A stretch of DNA of 12,822 bases from Ignavibacteriales bacterium CG12_big_fil_rev_8_21_14_0_65_30_8 (GTDB lineage Bacteria > Bacteroidota > Ignavibacteria > Ignavibacteriales > Ignavibacteriaceae). The notes under the pieces were generated by a model that did not search any database, was not told the origin of the DNA, and saw only the letters and a program-made list of their open reading frames with translations. Positions within the stretch are counted from its first letter, which is position 1, and each line of letters starts with the position of its first letter. Both the position numbers and the translations under genes were made by a program. The stretch lies in contig PFGS01000254.1 of NCBI GenBank assembly GCA_002783525.1, positions 2,053 through 14,874 on the forward strand, read 5' to 3'. Positions 1-7,486 of this stretch are shown one piece after another.

Positions 1-1172
1 AAATATGCCTTGGCCATCAATTTGTATCCTTCCAAATTAGGATGCAAATGATCTATAGTTAAATTGAAACCAACAATTCCATTAGGACTGTTGGATGAAA
101 ATATTGAATCTATATCAACAACAGGATAATTATATTTTTCGCCTAGTTTTGATATTATTGTATTAAATTTTTCAGGAGCTCTAAATCTAAGTCCATCTAA
201 TTCTTTAGCTTGCAATAACAATTTGTGAGCATTTGTATAATTGCCATTTTTATATTCATTTAATCCTTGTGTATAAACAACATCAGCTGGTGGAAGTTCT
301 TTTGTCTTTACCGAAATGAAAGGCTTTTGATCTAGAAGATTTGAAGTTAATGTTCCTAAAACAACAGGAATATTTGCTTCTTTAAAATAATATAGAATGT
401 CATTTAAATTTCCCTCAAATTGTTCTATCCCATTATTATAATCTTCTGAGTTAAGTAGTATCTCAGATTTACCTATAACTCTTTCCATTAATGTTGCATT
501 ATCGACACCTTTTTTATGTTCACTATTACTAAATATCGCATAAATATTTGATATTACTTTATTTAATAATTGAACTGTTCTGTATTTGGAAATTGATATA
601 TAAAAATTTATTAATGATCTTGAGCTTCCCAAAGAGACAGTGGAGCCCACACCAAGAGCGCCATAATATTCATTATGTCCTCCATAGAATAAAATCAAGT
701 CAGGATTTTGTTCAATAATATCTGGTACTATATCTCTAATTGTATATGTGTTGATAGCGGATATTCCAAAATTTGCTACTTCAATATTATATTTTGGATA
801 TAAAAGTTCTAATCTTCTTTTTAGGATTGCTGCAAATGAACCTGTGGATATGTAAGGCCATCCTTCAGCACTGCTGCCGCCAAGGACAAAAATCCTGTAT
901 GTGTTTTTTGTTTTAGTTTTTAAGAAGCTATCAGCTAAAGGAGTAGGGTAATTATTTAAATTTGTGAAGTACTTTAAAGTTAAATTCTGATTTAGTGCAA
1001 GGCGGTTTGGAAAAGCTTTTGACAATGGTTTGAATGTTTCAAAATCTTCTCCATAATTAAATATCCTTAACGATAATTCTAATAAAATTATAAATATAAT
1101 TGGAAGTAAGATCAGAACTAAATAAAACCATTTTGGAGTTTTTTTATTGCCACTTTTATTCTTTGTAACCAT
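1..1172 (-). CDS. Membrane-anchored SGNH/GDSL-family hydrolase (3' end cut by window)
   Basis: Reading the minus strand from the ATG at 1172-1170 gives 390 uninterrupted codons and no stop before the window edge, so the C-terminus is missing. Residues 1-15 are basic and residues 16-34 form a hydrophobic helix, so this is probably a signal anchor with the bulk outside the cytoplasmic membrane. SGNH blocks are clear: block I FVLGGSSAEG (GGS replaces the usual GDS, likely nucleophile S100), block II Gly near G136, block III GGHNEYYG (N167) and block V DHLHPN (D374, H377). A TPR-like stretch (about 297-330, YTQGLNEYKNGNYTNAHKLL) sits between blocks III and V. The family includes esterases and O-acyl-modifying enzymes; the substrate cannot be read from sequence. 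It is divergent from the parvulin/carbamoyltransferase operon across 160 bases. No Shine-Dalgarno sequence precedes the start. The fold assignment is firm; the function is open. Confidence 0.88.
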   Translation of the reverse strand, partial: MVTKNKSGNKKTPKWFYLVLILLPIIFIILLELSLRIFNYGEDFETFKPLSKAFPNRLALNQNLTLKYFTNLNNYPTPLADSFLKTKTKNTYRIFVLGGSSAEGWPYISTGSFAAILKRRLELLYPKYNIEVANFGISAINTYTIRDIVPDIIEQNPDLILFYGGHNEYYGALGVGSTVSLGSSRSLINFYISISKYRTVQLLNKVISNIYAIFSNSEHKKGVDNATLMERVIGKSEILLNSEDYNNGIEQFEGNLNDILYYFKEANIPVVLGTLTSNLLDQKPFISVKTKELPPADVVYTQGLNEYKNGNYTNAHKLLLQAKELDGLRFRAPEKFNTIISKLGEKYNYPVVDIDSIFSSNSPNGIVGFNLTIDHLHPNLEGYKLMAKAY

Positions 1173-1255
1173 ACAGTAATAACAATCTTAATATCTAAGT
1201 AAAATTCGAATTATGACTTCAATTTATGAATAAAAAAAATTAAAATGTTCATTTT

Positions 1256-1284
1256 TTGAATCATTAAAAATCTTTGAATATGCT
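1256..1284 (+). promoter_or_regulatory. Candidate sigma70-like promoter for the parvulin/carbamoyltransferase operon
   Basis: In the 160-base divergent intergenic region, TTGAAT (1256-1261) and TATGCT (1279-1284) are separated by 17 bases, each matching four of six consensus positions. This would start transcription about 40 bases before the ATG at 1333. The region is so AT-rich that such matches arise by chance, and Bacteroidota-type promoters have a different consensus (TTTG and TAnnTTTG). No comparably convincing promoter was found for the SGNH gene on the other strand. Confidence 0.2.
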
Positions 1285-1332
1285 TATAGAATAAGGTATT
1301 TTTAATATATAAATATCAGGATATAGTTTTAT

Positions 1333-3177
1333 ATGATGCGGTTATTCACTCTAATTTTATACATTATTTTTTCATCAACATATCTATTTTCACAATCAAT
1401 TATAGATAAGCCTTTAGCAAAAGTGGGCTCTTTATCTATATCAGAGAAAGAATTTTTACAAAGGTATGAATTCACACCTATTATAGGTAAACAGAATAAA
1501 AAAAACAGAGAATCATTAAAGCTGGAATTCCTTTATTCGTTGATCGCGGAAAAATTATGGGCACTTGAAGCTGATCATATTGGTCTTGATACAACACAAG
1601 TAATGAAATTTGAAGAAGAAGAATATGAAAAAATATTTGTTAGAGATGCACTATTTAAAAAAGAAATTAAAAGTAAAATAGAGATATCAGAAGAAGAAAT
1701 AATAGAAGGTTTCATTAGAAAAAATTCTACATTAGAAGTTAATTATTTGATATCAGAAGATAGTACTGAGATTTTTAATCTTTATAATTTGTTAGATAAA
1801 GGCATACCCTTTGATACAATTTTAGCCTTTAGTCCCGAAAAAGAAGAACAAAAAAAAGCAATTGAAGTTGTTTACGGACAAATGGATCTAAGCATTGAAG
1901 ATTCTCTTTTCAATCTTAAAATTGGAGAATATACTTCACCAATACTTACACCTGATGGTTGGTATATTCTTAAATTATCAAATAAAAAACAAACCGTGTT
2001 AAACACAATTGCTGAAAGAGAAAATGCACGAAAAGCAATACTTAAAATTATAGAAGCCCGAAAAGCCAATAAATTATTTGACCAATATTATCATGATTTT
2101 TTTAAAGATAAAAAGGTAGATGTAAACTCAAAACTATTTAAAAGTCTGGCAATAAAACTTAAAAGCATACTAGAAAAAAGAAAAAAAGATTATGCTTTAA
2201 AAATTGATGATCTGGTATATCTTGAATCGGGAGACTTATATACAATAGAGAATGAATTTACTGATGATACTTTAAATATTGATTTTATAGAGTTTGAAAA
2301 AGATCCGATGAGTTTAAAAAGGTTTATTCAACAAATTGTATTTGAAGGATTTAATTCTGTAAAAACTGACATGAATACAATACTTGGAGTATTGAACAAT
2401 CAAACTAGAAAGATAATTGAATATGAGTTGTATGCAAGAAAGGGAATTAGTGAAGGATTAAATCTATTACCTGAAGTAATGAATGATACTAAAATGTGGA
2501 AAGAAAATTATCTTTATCAATATTTACTTTCTAAATTTTCTGATTCAGTAAATGTTAGCGAGAAAGAAATTTATGACCAATATAAAACAGAATATAAAAC
2601 TGATATCTATCCAATGGTAGTGAACATAATTGAAATACTAAGTGATAGTCTGTCAACTGCAAATAATATTATGAATGAATTAAAAGCCGGAATTGACTTT
2701 AAAGTCTTAGCAGAAAAATATTCAAAAAGAGAATGGACTAAAAAAAATAAAGGTGAATTTGGATTTTTTCCTGTTACATCTTTTGGGAAGCTGGGAGAAG
2801 AAGCAAAAGAAATGAAAATCGGTGAGATAAAAGGTCCAATAAAAGTGCCGGAGGGGTATTCAATATTTAAATTGATCGGGAAAAGAAATCCTAAGAAAAA
2901 ACTTCCTCAACCTTTTGCAAAAGTAAAAAATACAATTAAAAGAAAGATTGAGTTGGGTAAAACAAAATTAAAAATAACAAATTATACATTTCAACTAGCA
3001 AAGAAATATAATATCTCAATAGATCCGGATGTTTTTAAATCGATAAAAGTGACGGATATAAATTCTTTTGGATTCAGATTTTTAGGATTTGGAGGAAGAA
3101 TTAAAGCTGCACCATTAATACCATTAAATGTGGACTGGGTACAACCATTTATAGACAGTAATACAATTGTTCAATAA
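1333..3177 (+). CDS. Exported parvulin-type (PpiC/SurA-like) foldase with two PPIase-like domains
   Basis: The 614-residue protein opens with a signal peptide (hydrophobic 4-19, probable cleavage near LFS-QS at 20-21), so it likely acts in the periplasm. A SurA/PrsA-type N-terminal chaperone region (about 27-130, starting KVGSLSISEKEFLQRY) is followed by a diverged parvulin-like domain (about 135-220, ending KIGEYTSPILTPDGWYILKL), a middle helical region, and a clearer parvulin domain (about 427-520, GEFGFFPVTSFG then MKIGEIKGPIKVPEGYSIFKL). At the usual GyHi position both domains lack histidine (GWYI and GYSI), so PPIase activity may be weak and the protein may serve mainly as a chaperone for envelope or secreted proteins. 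Two ATGs lie in tandem (1333 and 1336); a weak AGGA at 1318-1321 does not separate them. It is the first gene of a likely four-gene operon, 11 bases before the carbamoyltransferase gene. Confidence 0.85.
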   Translation: MMRLFTLILYIIFSSTYLFSQSIIDKPLAKVGSLSISEKEFLQRYEFTPIIGKQNKKNRESLKLEFLYSLIAEKLWALEADHIGLDTTQVMKFEEEEYEKIFVRDALFKKEIKSKIEISEEEIIEGFIRKNSTLEVNYLISEDSTEIFNLYNLLDKGIPFDTILAFSPEKEEQKKAIEVVYGQMDLSIEDSLFNLKIGEYTSPILTPDGWYILKLSNKKQTVLNTIAERENARKAILKIIEARKANKLFDQYYHDFFKDKKVDVNSKLFKSLAIKLKSILEKRKKDYALKIDDLVYLESGDLYTIENEFTDDTLNIDFIEFEKDPMSLKRFIQQIVFEGFNSVKTDMNTILGVLNNQTRKIIEYELYARKGISEGLNLLPEVMNDTKMWKENYLYQYLLSKFSDSVNVSEKEIYDQYKTEYKTDIYPMVVNIIEILSDSLSTANNIMNELKAGIDFKVLAEKYSKREWTKKNKGEFGFFPVTSFGKLGEEAKEMKIGEIKGPIKVPEGYSIFKLIGKRNPKKKLPQPFAKVKNTIKRKIELGKTKLKITNYTFQLAKKYNISIDPDVFKSIKVTDINSFGFRFLGFGGRIKAAPLIPLNVDWVQPFIDSNTIVQ

Positions 3178-3188
3178 ACTTTTTTAAT

Positions 3189-5006
3189 ATGTATATCTTA
3201 GGAATATCAGCATTTTATCACGATAGTGCAGCCTGTTTAATTAAGGATGGGAAAATAATTGCTGCTGCACAGGAAGAAAGATTTACAAGAAAAAAACACG
3301 ACTATAATTTTCCTATTAATGCAATAAACTTTTGTCTAAGCTTTGCAAAAATTACATCAGATGATTTAGAGATTGTTTCATTTTATGATAAACCATTTCT
3401 AAAATTTGAGAGAATTTTAGAGACTTATCTTCAGTTTTCACCAAAAGGTATAAAATCTTTTTTAAAAGCTATGCCATTATGGATAAAACAAAAATTATGG
3501 ATGAAAGAATACATTAAAAAAGAATTGAATTATAATGGAAAAATTCTTTTCCCCGAACATCACTTTTCTCATGCAGCATCAGCATTTTATCCTTCACCTT
3601 TTAATGAAGCCGCTATTTTAACGATGGATGGAGTTGGTGAATGGACAACCACAAGTTATGGTATCGGAAAAGGAAATAATATTGAATTATTAGCTGATAT
3701 TAAATTTCCACATTCATTGGGACTTCTTTATTCGGCATTTACATACTTTACAGGATTCAGAGTTAATTCAGGTGAATACAAAGTAATGGGGCTTGCTCCT
3801 TACGGAGAGCCTAAATACAAAAAAATTATTTTTGATAAATTAATAGATATTAAAGACGACGGTTCATTCAGAATGAATATGGAGTATTTTAATTATCCTG
3901 TTGGTTTAAAAATGACAAATGATAAGTTCAACAATTTATTTGATGGACCGCCAAGAAAACCTGAAAGTAAACTTACACAAAGAGAAATGGATCTTGCAAG
4001 ATCAGTTCAGGAAGTAACAGAAGAAATTGTTCTAAGAATGGCCAAGCATGTTCACAAAGAAACAAATCAGCAAAATATAACACTTGCAGGGGGAGTTGCA
4101 CTAAATTGTGTTGCAAATGGTAAGTTACTTAGAGAAGGAACATTTAAGAATATTTGGATACAACCGGCATCAGGTGATGCCGGCGGTGCATTGGGAGCTG
4201 CATTAGCAAGTTGGTACGATTATTTAGAAAATCCAAGAGAAACAAAAGAAAATTATGATGCACAATTCGGTTCTTATTTAGGGCCGGAATTTAATGACGA
4301 TGAGATAAAAACTTTTATAACTGATAATGATATTTCATTTAAAGAATTAAATAAGCAGGAAATTCCTAAAGTTATATCAAAATTAATAGCTGAAGAAAAT
4401 GTTATTGGCTGGTTTCAGGGCAGAATGGAATTTGGTCCGAGAGCTCTGGGTTCAAGATCAATACTTGGTGACGCCCGTTCACCAAATATGCAAAAGCATA
4501 TGAATCAAAAAATTAAATTCAGAGAAAGTTTCAGACCATTTGCACCGTCAGTTTTAGCAGAGGAAGTTTCTAATTATTTTGATATGGATGTCTCAAGTCC
4601 ATATATGTTATTAGTTGCTGATGTAACAAAAGATAAACAAAAAATGGTTATTGATGATAGCAAAAGCTATTTCGGCTTGGAAAAGCTTAAAATTATTAGA
4701 TCAGAAATACCTGCAATCACGCACGTAGATTATTCTGCAAGAATTCAAACTGTTCACAAAGAGACTAATGAACTTTATTACAATCTTATTAAAAATTTTA
4801 ATGAAGAATACGGATGTGCCGTGTTGATAAATACATCATTTAATGTAAGAGGGGAGCCGATTGTGTGCACTCCCGAAGATGCTTATAAATGTTTTATGAG
4901 AACTAATATGGATTATTTGATAATGGGAAATTATTTGTTAAAAAAAGATGATCAAAAAAATAAAATTGAATTTGATGATTGGCAGAAAGAATACGAGTTA
5001 GATTAA
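3189..5006 (+). CDS. O-carbamoyltransferase, NodU/TobZ/SxtI family
   Basis: The 605-residue length and motif order fit the NodU/CmcH/TobZ family, which transfers carbamoyl from carbamoyl phosphate through a carbamoyl-adenylate to a hydroxyl group. The N-terminal Kae1-like ASKHA-fold part (1 to about 350) shows GISAFYHDSAACL (5-17), EERFTRKKHD (29-38), the metal-binding type HHFSHAASAF (H124, H128), MDGVGEW (D147), GGVALNCVANGKL (301-313) and SGDAGGALGAAL (D330). The C-terminal carbamoyltransferase domain (about 400-590) shows GRMEFGPRALGSRSIL, RESFRPFAPSV and NTSFNVRGEPIVC. No key residue appears to be missing. The enzyme is expected in the cytoplasm. It sits 11 bases after the parvulin gene and 6 bases before the SxtJ-like gene; no Shine-Dalgarno sequence is seen, so translation may be coupled. 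The acceptor is unknown: family members modify antibiotics, Nod factors and saxitoxin, but no such pathway is in view here. It is not HypF, as acylphosphatase and zinc-finger domains are absent. Confidence 0.93.
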   Translation: MYILGISAFYHDSAACLIKDGKIIAAAQEERFTRKKHDYNFPINAINFCLSFAKITSDDLEIVSFYDKPFLKFERILETYLQFSPKGIKSFLKAMPLWIKQKLWMKEYIKKELNYNGKILFPEHHFSHAASAFYPSPFNEAAILTMDGVGEWTTTSYGIGKGNNIELLADIKFPHSLGLLYSAFTYFTGFRVNSGEYKVMGLAPYGEPKYKKIIFDKLIDIKDDGSFRMNMEYFNYPVGLKMTNDKFNNLFDGPPRKPESKLTQREMDLARSVQEVTEEIVLRMAKHVHKETNQQNITLAGGVALNCVANGKLLREGTFKNIWIQPASGDAGGALGAALASWYDYLENPRETKENYDAQFGSYLGPEFNDDEIKTFITDNDISFKELNKQEIPKVISKLIAEENVIGWFQGRMEFGPRALGSRSILGDARSPNMQKHMNQKIKFRESFRPFAPSVLAEEVSNYFDMDVSSPYMLLVADVTKDKQKMVIDDSKSYFGLEKLKIIRSEIPAITHVDYSARIQTVHKETNELYYNLIKNFNEEYGCAVLINTSFNVRGEPIVCTPEDAYKCFMRTNMDYLIMGNYLLKKDDQKNKIEFDDWQKEYELD

Positions 5007-5012
5007 ATTAAT

Positions 5013-5435
5013 ATGAATGAAATTTTATCTGAAATAAAGAATATAAAAGAAACCAAAAAAGATCTAAAAAAATTTGGTCTTTCGGTGGGTATTGTTCTAT
5101 TTTTAATATCAGTTTTACTTTATTGGTTCGAACAGTCATCTTATCTTATTTTTGGAATTATAGGACTTAGCCTTATTATTCTTGCTCTTGTCTTTCCTAA
5201 AATATTAAAACCCTTGAATAAAATTTGGATGTCCATTGCAGTTATTCTTGGCTGGTTTATGTCAAGAGTAATTTTGATTATTTTATTTTATATTATACTA
5301 ACGCCGATTGGAATTATTCTAAAAATATTTAGGAAAAAATTTCTGAACTTAAAGATTGATAAATCAACAGATACTTATTGGGAATATAGAAAAAACGAAA
5401 AGATCAGTAAATCGAATTTAGAAAATCAATTTTAA
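5013..5435 (+). CDS. SxtJ-like small membrane protein
   Basis: This 140-residue protein has a charged N-terminus (1-20), hydrophobic segments at about 21-39 and 44-61, and a longer one at about 71-105 that may be one or two helices and contains FYIILTPIGIILKIF. A basic stretch (RKKF) follows, then a polar tail with DTYWEYRKNEK. The LTPIG motif after the last helix and the YW-containing tail are features I associate with SxtJ-family proteins encoded beside carbamoyltransferases. Its biochemical role is not established; a membrane partner or anchor for the carbamoyltransferase is an inference from constant proximity. It starts 6 bases after the carbamoyltransferase stop and ends 6 bases before the next small gene, with no Shine-Dalgarno sequence, as expected for a translationally coupled operon member. 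The membrane topology prediction is by eye. Confidence 0.82.
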   Translation: MNEILSEIKNIKETKKDLKKFGLSVGIVLFLISVLLYWFEQSSYLIFGIIGLSLIILALVFPKILKPLNKIWMSIAVILGWFMSRVILIILFYIILTPIGIILKIFRKKFLNLKIDKSTDTYWEYRKNEKISKSNLENQF

Positions 5436-5441
5436 TTTTAA

Positions 5442-5600
5442 ATGAGCAAATTTTCAATAATAAAAGAATTATGGCAGTTCCTAAAAGTTAGGAAAAAATG
5501 GTGGCTTGCACCGATAATCATTTTCTTATTTTTGCTGGGTGGTTTAATAATTCTAACTCAAGGTTCTGCATTGGCTCCTTTTATTTATTCAATCTTTTAG
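5442..5600 (+). CDS. DUF5989-type one-helix membrane miniprotein (SxtK-like)
   Basis: A 52-codon frame runs from ATG at 5442 to TAG at 5598-5600. The protein has an amphipathic, tryptophan-rich and basic start (ELWQFLKVRKKWWLAP, 9-24), one hydrophobic helix (about 22-39) and a conserved-looking end, LTQGSALAPFIYSIF. The ELWxFLxxRKKWWL...GSALAPFIY pattern is the signature of the DUF5989 family of about 50 residues, usually found directly after SxtJ-like genes. It starts 6 bases after the SxtJ-like stop, the same spacing as the previous junction, and is last in the operon. The function is unknown. Because of its size it is easy to miss in automatic annotation. The reading frame, operon position and motif agreement make it a real gene with good confidence; the link to saxitoxin-cluster SxtK is from memory. 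Confidence 0.85.
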   Translation: MSKFSIIKELWQFLKVRKKWWLAPIIIFLFLLGGLIILTQGSALAPFIYSIF

Positions 5601-5611
5601 CCAATGTTAGT

Positions 5612-5640
5612 AATTGTAATTTTATTTTAAGATTGCAATT
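5612..5640. terminator. Weak hairpin between convergent operons, possible terminator
   Basis: AATTGTAAT (5612-5620) can pair with ATTGCAATT (5632-5640), a nine-pair stem with one G-U (or A-C on the other strand) position and an 11-base loop. It lies where the carbamoyltransferase operon and the amylase operon converge, and overlaps the last codons of the amylase. Neither strand has a clear T-tract right after the stem, and the stem is AT-rich, so it may not act as a terminator. Confidence 0.18.
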
Positions 5641-7466
5641 TCAAAAGGCTTAAGAATTATAGGATAATGTTTATCCCTTAATAGAGTTTGTCTTTCGTTC
5701 AAAATATTTATTATTCTTTTATTAAATAATCCTTCCTTATTTAAATCTAAATTTATTGTGATATTTTTATTAGAATTATTTAATAATACATATATACTGT
5801 TATTATTATATGTCCTTTTATAACCAAGCACATTGTTCTCATTATTAACATAAAAGAAATTTAGATCACCCAAGGATAATTCAGTATTGCTCTTTCTAAC
5901 GGTAATAAGTTTTTGATACCAATTGAAAAGGCTTTTGTTAAATTTCACACTATCAATACCACGATTTCTTCCAAGCGGATCTGATGCTTCTGGTTCATAT
6001 TTCGTGTTTTCCCAGATCATTGGTCTGCGGCAATCCGGATCATCACCGCCCCACATACCGGCTTCATCTCCGTAATATATCAATGGTGCACCGGGCATTG
6101 TCATTTGTATTCCAGCAGCTAGTTTCTGTTTTAATATTTCAACACTATTAGGTTTTCTAACAATGTAATTCTTATTGTCTTTTGCACTTGCAATATGGTC
6201 GTACCATCTGTCTGGATTAACAATTTGTGAAGCAATTCTGTCTACATCGTGACTGTCTAATAAATTTTGCAATGCATAAAAGTTATCTTTTGGATAATCA
6301 CGTACCAAAACTTTAATACTGTCTGCAAATGCTTGAGGTGAAATTTGTTCTTTTTGATCGGCAATAAATTTCTTTATTGCACGAGCAAATTTATAATTCA
6401 TTACTCCATCAAATGAATTACCCTGTAGCCAAGGTGAAGCATTGAACATTTTATTATTATTCCAATCTTCCCACCAAATCTCTCCGGTTATATAAGCTTC
6501 AGGATTTATCTCTTTTACCCAGGTTCTAAAAATTTTCCAGAATTTAATGTCAATCAATTCAGCAACATCCAATCTCCAACCGTCAATTCCATCACTCGGA
6601 TCACCGTCACAGTTTGGATCCATCCAGCGTTTTAATATTTTTTTAATATGATTTGCAAAACCCGGAGCTAAACCTAAAACTGTATCTTTTCTTATTTCCG
6701 GTAACTCTTTTATTCCGTACCATCCTTGGTAATCAAATTCATTCTTTTCGGTGTTAGGATTATCCCATGACTTTATTATAAACCAATCCTTGTAAATGGA
6801 TTGTTGCTGTTTTTTTATCACATCTTGAAAAGCCCAAAAATTAACTCCAACATGATTAAAAACTCCATCGATAATAATTTTAAAACCTTGTTCATGTGAG
6901 ACTTTTATGAATTTAAGAAATAAACTATCAGCATAGGTCCACTTCCAGGTATTTTCGTCAAGAGGAATTTCTAAATCCCATATTTTTTCATCTTCAATTG
7001 GATTTGGTCCAAAATTATTATCAATATGCCTGTACATTTTTGTATCATATTTATGAAGAGAAGGGGATTCAAAGACCGGATTGAAATAAATTGCGGTAAC
7101 TCCTAAATTTTTCAGGTAAGATAATTTATCCAACACACCTTGAATGTCGCCACCATATCTTCTTACTCCTGAATTCCAATAAAAATCGTGACCGTTATCT
7201 TTTTCCCATGGTTGTAATTTAAACCAATCAGATGACCAAGGTGAAATTTTCCATCCTTTAGGGATTATAAAAGGCCAGGCATTCTGCATATCATGTGGGG
7301 TAGGATCATTTGAAAGATCTCCATTTGCAAATCTTTCAGGAAATATCTGATACCAAACTGCTGTTTTTGACCATTCAGGTACTCTGGGTATCTTTTTTTT
7401 ATCTTTTGCAAAAGATAAATTGAAAATAAAAAACAATAACAGTAAAAAAGATATTTTTATTGTCAT
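5622..7466 (-). CDS. Exported GH13 alpha-amylase, neopullulanase/cyclomaltodextrinase-like
   Basis: The 614-residue protein has a signal peptide (MTIK, then hydrophobic 5-20, cleavage near SFA-KD) and no lipobox, so it is periplasmic or secreted. The GH13 barrel begins at AVWYQIFPERFANGD (36-50). The conserved regions are intact: I DGVFNHVG (D200, H205), V near LPEIRK (255-260), II GWRLDVAE (nucleophile D300), III ITGEIWWE (acid/base E329) and IV LLDSHDVDR (D407). DGVMNYKFARAI and GGDDPDCRRPMIWE are typical of neopullulanases and cyclomaltodextrinases, but the N-terminal CBM34-like domain of classical members is absent. A beta-sandwich (about 520-614) ends the protein. Expected substrates are alpha-1,4-glucans, possibly pullulan or cyclodextrins. 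It lies 20 bases downstream of the other GH13 gene on the same strand, so both are probably one transcript. There is no Shine-Dalgarno sequence at the start. Fine specificity is uncertain. Confidence 0.92.
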   Translation of the reverse strand: MTIKISFLLLLFFIFNLSFAKDKKKIPRVPEWSKTAVWYQIFPERFANGDLSNDPTPHDMQNAWPFIIPKGWKISPWSSDWFKLQPWEKDNGHDFYWNSGVRRYGGDIQGVLDKLSYLKNLGVTAIYFNPVFESPSLHKYDTKMYRHIDNNFGPNPIEDEKIWDLEIPLDENTWKWTYADSLFLKFIKVSHEQGFKIIIDGVFNHVGVNFWAFQDVIKKQQQSIYKDWFIIKSWDNPNTEKNEFDYQGWYGIKELPEIRKDTVLGLAPGFANHIKKILKRWMDPNCDGDPSDGIDGWRLDVAELIDIKFWKIFRTWVKEINPEAYITGEIWWEDWNNNKMFNASPWLQGNSFDGVMNYKFARAIKKFIADQKEQISPQAFADSIKVLVRDYPKDNFYALQNLLDSHDVDRIASQIVNPDRWYDHIASAKDNKNYIVRKPNSVEILKQKLAAGIQMTMPGAPLIYYGDEAGMWGGDDPDCRRPMIWENTKYEPEASDPLGRNRGIDSVKFNKSLFNWYQKLITVRKSNTELSLGDLNFFYVNNENNVLGYKRTYNNNSIYVLLNNSNKNITINLDLNKEGLFNKRIINILNERQTLLRDKHYPIILKPFEIAILK

Positions 7467-7486
7467 AAAATAAATATCATTATTGA

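Noticed and set aside
1201..1332. Small inverted repeats such as TTCA-TTTTT-TGAA in the SGNH/parvulin intergenic region
   Set aside because: Arms of only four bases in very AT-rich DNA; this is expected by chance and has no link to a clear promoter.
1872..2069. 65-codon open frame on the minus strand
   Set aside because: It lies wholly inside the parvulin gene, whose plus-strand frame has clear domain motifs; the minus-strand translation shows no recognisable motif and has no start signal.
3189..5006. HypF or TsaD/Kae1 identity for the carbamoyltransferase
   Set aside because: The Kae1-like fold part is shared, but the protein has the full C-terminal NodU-type domain and lacks the acylphosphatase, zinc-finger and YrdC domains of HypF; it is also much longer than TsaD.
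3189..5600. Saxitoxin or antibiotic biosynthesis cluster
   Set aside because: Only the carbamoyltransferase and its two small companions match; no polyketide synthase-like, amidinotransferase, oxygenase or glycosyltransferase genes are present in the window.
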